The notes beneath the pieces are model-generated. The model did not search any database and was not told the DNA's origin. It saw only the letters and a list, made by a program, of their open reading frames with translations. The translations under genes were made by a program, and so were the position numbers. Positions 56,451 to 64,000 of a stretch of 64,000 nucleotides of DNA are shown in pieces (position 1 is the stretch's first letter; the number at the start of each line of letters is the position of its first letter). The stretch lies in the NCBI GenBank assembly GCA_008828725.1, contig MEHQ01003590.1, positions 62,001-126,000 on the forward strand, given 5' to 3'. The stretch comes from Saccharina japonica (taxonomy: Eukaryota; Sar; Phaeophyceae; Laminariales; Laminariaceae).

Positions 56451-57869
56451 CTACGACTCAACAAAACTTCCTATACACAACAAGTGACTTGGTCTAGGAC
56501 TGGGGACTGGGGACGAAACTATATACTTTACTTGACTGGGCATAGAGTCACTCCATCATTCAGAGCGGCAAGTCTTCTTGGTCTGTTTTGGAGTTTTGAG
56601 TACTGTGTGTATGTGAACAAAAGCTTCCTTGCATGATCCATTTGCCTGATGCAACCTGATCCAAATCTAGTAGCCCATACAAGCCAATGTATAGCGTAAG
56701 GTGATGCAGGAGCCTCGAGTTCAGTGCACCTACGAACCTCTGCTTTGGAAACTAGAGGAGCTGCGGTACGTTCGAACCAAAACGCGGCGAGACTGTTTCT
56801 TGAAACCGTCGAAAACGCGGCGAGAATGGGCGCGACGCATAAAACGACGCATGTCGAGCGCTTCCCACCTAGTGTTGGTAAGCGACTAAATTCAGCATGC
56901 TTGATTAAGTATGTTTTGCTTTTGCTTATTATAAGCATAATCAAAGCAGCCATATCGTGCTTTTTTGCTTATGTTAGCTATATGGAGTTAAACATAGTAT
57001 ACTAAAAGCATAACCCAATAAGTGTACAAGGTATGGGTTTCAGAATGCTCTTAGTAAACCCTATACGAACAAAAGGTGTACTCGTATGTGTTTTAATGTC
57101 GACATGTTTGTATGGGTTCTATTAATAGTATGCCGATACTGAAATTCCGTATAAAAATATATATATATGTAGGTTTTAGTATGAACAAACTAAACGCCAT
57201 ACAAACGAGATAAGCAACTAAGTTGCTTAGCCAGGCAACTTTTTTACCAAATAAGCAATATAATCAAAGTAATCCCTCCATATAGTTGCTCACTACTCCC
57301 ACCTTTCGAACAACCGGGCGCACACACGCACACAGAGAGACCTCCGTCTCGGTTGTGTCCGCCCCCGAAACATCCCGATTCAAGAGGGGAGGATCCCGGC
57401 GCAAGAGTTATTGTTGGCGCCATGGTAAAAAGTGATATATATTCAGGCTGCAACGGCCATCAAGTTTATGACCCAACGACTTACCCATGGAACACACGCA
57501 AACCAAAATATATCGTTTCGACAACGCGTCTGACCTCAATGCGGCTTCTAAACAAATGTTTAGTACTCATCTCGACGTCAATATGGCTTCGAAACGAGTG
57601 TTTAATTTGAACATTTTTTTTGCATCTAGGGTCGGCTGAGGGGGGGGGGGGGGGGGGGTAGCGTGGGTCTCGGGAATTTGTTTCTTGTGCCCCCTTGATC
57701 GGCTTCATGTTTTTTTTTGTTTTTTTTATAGAATAGAGTGTTTGCGATTTAAGTAAATAAAAAATACACTTTCCTCCCGCTAAAAAAAGTGAATTCCCTT
57801 CCGTTCACGATTTCGGTGTGTTTGCGATAGAAGTAAACCTAATCCTGCAGGCGACGCCCCCGAAAATAC
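56451..57869. other. No recognisable gene; long poly-G run
   Basis: 56880-57300 is AT-rich with repeated AAGCATA/TGCTTA motifs. A run of about 20 G lies at 57639-57658. No coding region recognised. Confidence 0.5.
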
Positions 57870-59539
57870 CAGGGCTGTTCGCGGGTCATGCTGATCGTCG
57901 GCACGGTGATCTCGGGTCGGTGGTGGTAGGTTCCAAAATGTCGCGGGTCGGGTCGGGTCGGGTCGGGTCAGCACGTGTTCAAAATCTCACGGGTCGGGTC
58001 AGGTCGGGTCAAGAGGGTTGCAAATCTCACGGGTCGGGTCGGGTCAGGTCAAGAGATTTCCAAAATCTCGCGGGTCGGGTCGGGTCATGACCCGACATCT
58101 CAAACTTGTGGCGGGTCGGGTCGGGTCATGACCCGACATCTCAACATTTCGCGGGTCGAGTCGGGTCATGACCCGACATCTCAAAATTTTCGCGGGTCGG
58201 GTCAGGTCATGACCCGCGAGAAACGGGTCATTCACGGGTCTGGCCAGAATTATCTGCGAGTTTTTTTCCGATGACCCGCGGGTCGGACCAATGGGTCGAA
58301 CCAGCGGATCCGGCCCGCAGGACGGAATTTTTTCTATATTTTTTATCGCATCCTGCCCTAGGGCCACTCTCGTCTCAGCGGGTCGGACCCGCGGGTCCCA
58401 AACCTTCAACCTTACCACTTCCTGCCCGTCGCGCCGATACCCCGAGTGCATATCATAGCGTGCAGAACGATCATATTGTATACCAGGCACCTCGTACTAC
58501 ATACCGGGCCTACTTTTGGCGAACTCCTAGTTGGATGACACCACACAGCAGCATCTCATACTCACGCATCCTCCGAACCCACTAAAACCAGGCCACAAAT
58601 CAACGCGGGTTACAAGAAGATAAAAATTGGCAGCAGCAGTAACAACAGACATGCATCAATTGTTGTGTACAATTGATGCATGTCACAAACACATGAATAA
58701 AGTAGTACGCTTGCCCTCGCTGGAGGCGGCATAGTCTGCTCGCTTTCCGGGGCGGAAGCAGAAGCCATCTTGGGTCAGAGCTATCAGGTCGACCCGACAA
58801 GAAGGCGTGATAGGCACGGCAATGTGCGGGATGTGGGTCTACCTCTCTCTCTCTATTCACGAAGATTTTCGGGAGCACACGCCACCAATTCAAAAACTAA
58901 AGCCGAAACATACAAAAACAACACAAACAAGCACGGCACTCTAGGAAAATTATGAAGGGCCAAGGCCCAACCAACGGACGAACGAGCAACGACTACAGGT
59001 TTGGACCTGCAAGTTTTTGTATTTGACCCGCGAGAAATATCACGGGTCCAGTCGTTCCGACCCGTACGAAACCCGTATCTCACGGGTCAATCGGCATCTG
59101 GCGGGTCGGGTCGGGTCGGGTCGGGTCGGGTCGGGTCGGGTCGGGTCAGGAGTTGTTCGAAATCTCACGGGTCGGGTCGGGTCGGGTCGGGTCGGGTCGG
59201 GTCAGGGAGATATTCAAAATCTCACGGGTCGGGTCGGGTCGGTCAAGGGGTTTTCAAAATCTCACGGGTCGGGTCGGGTCGGGTCAAGAAGTTTGAAAAT
59301 CTCACGGGTCGGGTCGCGTCGGGTCAAGTGGTTTCCAACATCTCGCGGGTCGGGTCCGGTCATGACACGACGTCTCAAACAGTTCGCGGGTCGGGTCGGG
59401 TCGGGTCATGACCCGACATCTACATTTTTCGCGGGTCGGATCGGGTCATGGCCCGATATCTCAAAATTCTCGCGAGTCGGGTCAGCTGACCCGACCCGAC
59501 CTGACCCGTGAGGTTTGACCTGACCCGGGAACAGCGCTG
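57870..59539. mobile_element. hAT-like element with GGGTC minisatellites, perfect 8-bp TSD
   Basis: Begins CAGGGCTGTTCGCGGGTCAT and ends GACCTGACCCGGGAACAGCGCTG. GAAAATAC flanks both sides (57862-57869 and 59540-59547). Two GGGTC minisatellite blocks (about 57940-58400 and 59030-59515) flank 0.6 kb of other sequence that contains a 15-bp hairpin. No transposase. It is the long relative of 31533-31955. Confidence 0.9.
58649..58683. other. Perfect 15-bp hairpin
   Basis: ACATGCATCAATTGT (58649-58663) pairs with 58669-58683 across TGTGT, inside the core of the hAT-like element. Confidence 0.85.
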
Positions 59540-59547
59540 GAAAATAC

Positions 59548-60515
59548 CAAGGGAAGATGGGTGAGGAAATGCGGCGAACCAGACAAATATAATACCGAAA
59601 AAAAATACTAGCGTACGAGAGGAACGGCAGTCGAGCAACGGTGGCGGCGGCAGGGATAACCGCAGTGCCACCGCTGCTATCGCACGACCGCAAGCAGCAG
59701 CACAGTTGGCTGCAGCTACGTGGCGGCAGCTAGCGGCAGAGTTTGCTCCAGCAACATAAACAAACGGCATCGGCAGCCCCGGCCCCAGCAGAAAAGCAGC
59801 AGCAGCATCAGCAGCATAGCAGCAGAAGCAACAACAACTTTCGTTTTTGCTTTTTCTGATTTTGCGACCGACTATATTTCTCGTCGTGTGCTGCTGCTGT
59901 TGCTGCCCTCGACCAACGCGCGGCACCGCGCCGGCACGCTCCGCTCCAAGCCCGCCCGGCGCCCGACATATATAGACCGTGGCGGCGCGCCGCCGTTGCT
60001 GCTACTGCTGCTACTGCTGCTACCGCAGTGTGGTGGAAATGGAATGATATAGACGATCTGTCATCCTATCGCTCTCTACAACAAGCAAGGCGGTACGAGT
60101 ACGAGTGTATACGAGTACTCGTACTCGTGCTCGTACGAGTAGTTCTTTCTGAACGACGCATCCTCCACGACACCAAGCCGGTGAGAGCGTGCCGTAGCGG
60201 GCCGCCGGCAGTCCGCCGGCGCCCCGCTAGCACAATCCAACACCGCCCGTCCGTGTCATACTCTAGCTACACCTTTCAAGCCTCTGTGCTCTCATTGGTT
60301 GCGGTGTGTGTTTTGGGGCGTTCTGCGTCGATAGAATGCTCGGTGTGTGCAGGCCAATGAAACTGAGAGCCAAAAGTTACCGTAACTTTCGATCAAATCC
60401 TTAATTCTCTAAAGTACTTCTTTGCCGTTTTATGAAACATTTACCGCAAATCCTGGAGAATATTTGGAGAAGTCAAAGTAAGGAAAGCAAAAACCCAAAC
60501 ACTCTGATTAAAAAA
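59548..60515. other. CAG/CTG-rich sequence, no confident gene
   Basis: 59630-60030 is rich in CAGCAG, CGGCGGC and GCTGCT. 60090-60143 is a TACGAG/CTCGTA palindromic run. Frames here are compositional. Confidence 0.5.
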
Positions 60516-62011
60516 CTGGAAAATGGTCATTTGGGGGTATACCCCCTGTTTTTACGGCCATTTGGGTGTAGGGTCAAAACGCGCCCGCGGAACGTGCTCC
60601 CGCGGGCCCAAGCATGCCTCAAACGCCATTCCGAAGCCCTGACGAGATGCCCGAAGCCCATGACAAGCACGCACACAATTTTGTTTTTTTTTCAGGCACA
60701 TCCTTGGGCCTAACGGGACGGCGGCGCACGAGGGAGCAAACGAAGTCCCCCCTTTGACCACATATTGTGGGGGCGTAACCCCACGTACCTACTAAATGTA
60801 TCTACTGCCCCCGATTGACCATTTGTTTAACCCGTTTGACCGAAACCATACCCCCGTTTGACCATCTGCGACAGCCTAAAAAACGAATACGCAGCAGTAC
60901 GTATCTGCGTTACCGCCCAACAGCCCGAATAGACCACAGGACGGTACATCCAGAACTTGCGAGTAAGAACTCGGGATCGTTGCCTCCCAAAATTTCGTCG
61001 GAAATATATTTAAATCAAATATTTTTAGACGATATGAAGATATCAGCTCTTCTGAGAAAATATCGGCTCTTCTGAGAAAACATATGACGGTATGGGAGAA
61101 TCAGAATACATACGCGTACGTAGTTGCTCGGCGTATGAGTCGTCGGTCGTGGGTCGTGGGTTGCTGGGTGCTTGGTGCTTCGTTGCTGGGTGCTGTGGTG
61201 GGGGCAAAGCGCAATAAGCGGTGCCCAGACCAAATTGGCTCGACATGGCGGGAAGGAGTTGGTCCACCTGACTCTACGGTCAAAGCCACTGGGTGTCTGT
61301 GCTGTGTGTTGGACGGCAGGCTGGTGTGTTTGAGTAGGATCATCCGGCAACGAAGCACCAAGCACCCAGCAACCCACGACCCACGACTCATACGCTGAGC
61401 AACTATACGCGTACTCGTACATATGCGTTCTGCTTCTCCCATCGCCGTCGTGTTTTCTCAGACGAGCCGATATTTTCTCAGAAGAGCCGATGTCTTCATA
61501 TCGTGTAGAAATATTTAATTTTTATATATTTCCGCCGAGATTATGGGAGGCAACAATCCTGAGTTCTTACTCGCAAGTTCTGGATGTTCCGCCCCGTGGT
61601 CTATTCGGGCTGTGGGGCGGTGACGCGGATACGTACTGCTGTAGTCGTTTTTTAGGCTGTCGCAGATGGTCAAACGGGGGTATGGTTTCGGTCAAACGGG
61701 GTGAAAAAAGTGGTCAATCGGGGGTCGTAGATAATTTTAGTAGGTACGTTGGGTTATCACTCCCCAATATGTGGTCAAAGGGGGGACTTCGTTTGCTCCC
61801 TCGTGCGCCGCCGTCCCGTTAGGCCCAAGGGCGTGCCTGAATAAGAAAACTTCGTGTGCGTGCTTGGCATGGGCTTCGGGCATCTCGTCAGGGCTTCGGA
61901 ATGGCGTTTGGGGCCTGTTTGGGCCCGCGGGAGCACGTTCCGCGGGCGCACTTTGACCCTACCCCCGAAAGTCCGTATACCCAGGGGTATACCCCCAAAT
62001 GACCAATTCCC
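60516..62011. mobile_element. F-family foldback element, complete copy without nested insert
   Basis: Left CTGGAAAATGGTCATTTGGG; right inverted GGGAATTGGTCATTTGGGGG. Arms of about 0.5-0.6 kb are inverted copies: GGGCGGTGACGCGGATACG on the right pairs with CGTATCTGCGTTACCGCCC on the left. TTAAAAAA lies on both sides (60508-60515 and 62012-62019), a possible 8-bp target duplication that is low in complexity. The loop (61090-61440) is itself partly palindromic. No transposase. Confidence 0.88.
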
Positions 62012-62284
62012 TTAAAAAATACGTCAGCTGTGAGTACGACCAATTGCTTCTGATTTTTTTCCGACTGTTTTTTGTTTTTCGCTCCTGCCGTTTTGTTCGA
62101 GTACGAGTACGAGTTACGAGTACTCGTATGTGCGTACGTGCGTACGTAAACATGTGTACGTATTTCTCAGTTTTGTTGATCTCCTGTTTTTCGTACTTCA
62201 CAACTCGACGACCGTGCTGTGCTGTGCTTTGTCTTTCATACAACAAAAGTAGGAAGTACTACCACCACCGTTGCTGTTGTCCTA

Positions 62285-62625
62285 CCACACGTCAGGGCGT
62301 TAATTGGTGGCTCGGCATCTGTTGCGCGCAGCGCAACAGGCGACTCAAGCAGTGTTGCACGCAGCGCAACACGCCTGCGGCACATCAGGGCGTTAATTGG
62401 TGGCTCGGCGTCTGTTGTGCGCAGCGTAACAGGCGACTCAAGCAGTGTTACACGCAGCGCAACACGCCTGTGGCGCGTGTTGCGCCGGCACCGTTGTTGT
62501 TGTCCTACCACACATCAGGGCGTTAATTGGTGGCTCGGCGTCTGTTGCGCGCAGCGCAACAGGCGACTCAAGCAGTGGTGTATGCAGCGCAACACGCCTG
62601 TGGCGCGTGTTGCGCCGGAGTCGAA
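62285..62625. repeat. Tandem repeat with GTTGCGCGCAGCGCAAC palindromes
   Basis: Three units open with CAGGGCGTTAATTGGTGGCT at about 62296, 62388 and 62516. Each has GTTG-GCGCAGCG-AACAGGCG and CTCAAGCAGTG. The third unit is preceded by an extra 38 bases. Confidence 0.88.
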
Positions 62626-62636
62626 AAGTTTGCGTT

Positions 62637-62960
62637 TTTTTTTTTTTTTTTTTTTTTTTCNNNNNNNNNNNNNNNNNNNNNNNNNNNNNNNNNNNNNNNN
62701 NNNNNNNNNNNNNNNNNNNNNNNNNNNNNNNNNNNNNNNNNNNNNNNNNNNNNNNNNNNNNNNNNNNNNNNNNNNNNNNNNNNNNNNNNNNNNNNNNNNN
62801 NNNNNNNNNNNNNNNATTTTGCTAACTCACGCTCTCGCGCTTTCAGCTAGTCAAGATTTTTTGCGAGAAAAAGTCCCTACGAGCATGCACACGGGGGGGC
62901 TCGAACTCGTGACCTTGACGCTAACAAGCTTCGTGGTTACCTGCTAGCCCACCGGGGCGA
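62637..62960 (-). mobile_element. Probable tRNA-derived SINE with poly-A tail, containing the N gap
   Basis: On the minus strand the head (62960-62886) reads GTGGGCTAGCAGGTAACC (A-box-like) and, 30 bases later, AAGGTCACGAGTTCGAGCC (B-box-like), close to a Val-type tRNA in spacing but with broken acceptor and T stems. About 70 bases of body follow, then the 155-base gap, then a run of about 22 A (T on the + strand, 62637-62659). The order of head, body and poly-A is that of a SINE. Low to moderate confidence because the gap hides half of it. Confidence 0.5.
62661..62815. other. Assembly gap (155 N)
   Basis: Unresolved bases directly after a T homopolymer. Any translation across it is meaningless. 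Confidence 0.99.
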
Positions 62961-63590
62961 CCGATCTATGCGCGAATATACGCCTCAAAACTAAGTAAAA
63001 AGCCTTTTAATTTATTTTTGGCCACGACGAATAGCAAAAACGTGCCGAGTTTTTGTTTTCGATTATGGCGAATAGGACAAGGGGCCTAAAAGATGTTCAA
63101 CTACGACTAATTTTCAAGAAAAAAAGACCCCCAAAAATATTTCTCGCCTCCGGCCAGAAAAAACGTGCAACAAAAAAATTCGCCTGTGGCGAAAATGTTG
63201 CGCGCACAAAAACGCATGTTGCGCTACGCGCAACTAGCCGCGCGGCGACTGTTGCGCAAAACGTTTATTTTGCCTAAATGCTGCGCCAGCGCAACACCGC
63301 AACACCTTATTAATGCCTTGCCACACATACTCACGAAAAAGGCCCAAATCACACACACCACAGCAGGCAGCGCAAGCGCCGTGCTGTGAGCCGTGTGGGT
63401 GTGTTTTCTCTTTCGAACATACAGCTTTGTTGTCCAGAAGCATGGAGCTAATGTGCATCCCGAGATGTTTTGCATGCATGTCAAGTCCGCCGTTTCTTCG
63501 CTGTACACCATGAACCTCTTGGCATTTTCAAGTCGGTGCTTGCTTGCACTACATCATGGGCCTTATCTGCCCCTTTCATTGCGCGATTGG

Positions 63591-64000
63591 AGCCCTTGCA
63601 CATGCATACATACGTAGATGTTCGTTCGTCGCGTTGGTTCAGCACAATCAGTACCTTCCCAACGTGATACATCGCAGATATGATTAATGCAGGTATTTGA
63701 GGTCGCACCTCATTACCACCAATTACTACTGTAGTATCGATGGTGGCAAAGTGTCAGTGGGACCCGCGTGCAGAGCACCCCTCTGCGCGCTGTGAGCTTT
63801 AAAAACAAGAACAAAAAAGACCCGCTTTGAAGTCGTAGACGAAAGCGATGCGAATCACGTGGAAAAAACAAAAACAAAAACAAAAATGGGAAAAATTGGG
63901 CTGGGAAATCCAGATTTTGTGTCCCTCCTGGTAACATCTTAACTTTGAACCGCAGATACTAGGCTCGTCATATTTCCAGATACACAACGAATTTCGCGAT
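63591..64000. other. No recognisable gene
   Basis: A CAAAAA-type simple repeat lies near 63866-63885. Nothing coding was seen up to the window end. Confidence 0.5.

Larger units (their letters stand above)
62080..63590. repeat. H-family repeat, expanded copy
   Basis: Its ends match 37600-38045. Between them lie a tandem repeat (62285-62620), a T run, the N gap, a SINE-like unit and a GTTGCGC-rich segment, none of which occur in the compact copy. Confidence 0.7.

Noticed and set aside
57940..58260. CRISPR-like look of GGGTC repeats with short spacers
   Set aside because: Repeats are degenerate, of variable length, in both orientations, and lie between hAT-type ends in a eukaryotic context; no cas genes.
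62219..62947. Open frame of 242 codons across the gap
   Set aside because: It spans 155 unresolved bases and a T homopolymer, and the rest is tandem repeat.

Overview
The window reads as a transposon graveyard from a microbial eukaryote. I see no bacterial operon, no rRNA gene, no CRISPR array and no host gene that I can defend. The contents are retroelements and DNA-transposon derivatives in nested layers, plus microsatellites (TA, CAA, GTTT, CAG, CCCA, poly-G) and short TTAGGG-like tracts. The mix of tyrosine-recombinase (YR) retrotransposon, Crypton-like YR, YADD-type LINE and many small TIR elements suggests a stramenopile such as a brown alga or oomycete. That assignment is inference; the sequence does not prove it.

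0-11.2 kb: a 2.86-kb tandem duplication (one N between the copies, so possibly an assembly product), poly-G-rich repeats, a decayed LINE (about 5.98-9.72 kb, + strand) ending in (CAA)n, two small direct-repeat pairs, a strong hairpin and a 155-bp TA-flanked MITE.

11.2-24.3 kb: the centrepiece, a YR retrotransposon with split direct repeats in the order A1 - coding region - B1-A2-B2. It is inserted inside a MITE whose two halves flank it. A gag-only LTR element (11.64-15.01 kb) sits in its 5' part. A second LINE (about 18.23-20.80 kb, - strand) splits its reverse transcriptase ORF, which resumes on the far side. RNase H and a tyrosine recombinase follow. All of these genes are broken.

24.3-41.4 kb: mixed decayed sequence with a TIR element holding CTG tracts, a fragment of a long-TIR foldback family, a pseudogene of a Crypton-type tyrosine recombinase (28.6-30.0 kb), a 423-bp hAT-like MITE with 8-bp target duplications, a 0.9-kb field of TACTCCGAGTA palindromes and several tandem repeats.

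41.4-54.7 kb: a dense stack of small TIR elements with 3-bp TNA target duplications (named here M1-M6), placed head to tail or inside each other, together with foldback elements (F) having arms of about 0.5 kb. One foldback is split by a 3.0-kb block of four or five other elements.

54.7-64 kb: copies of mosaic repeats (E, H, R), a 1.67-kb hAT-like element with perfect 8-bp target duplications and internal GGGTC minisatellites, a full foldback copy, a GTTGCGC-rich tandem repeat, a 155-base N gap and a probable tRNA-derived SINE.

Family names such as M1, F, E, H, G and R are labels for this report only. The nesting gives a relative time order: each interrupted element is older than the one inside it.
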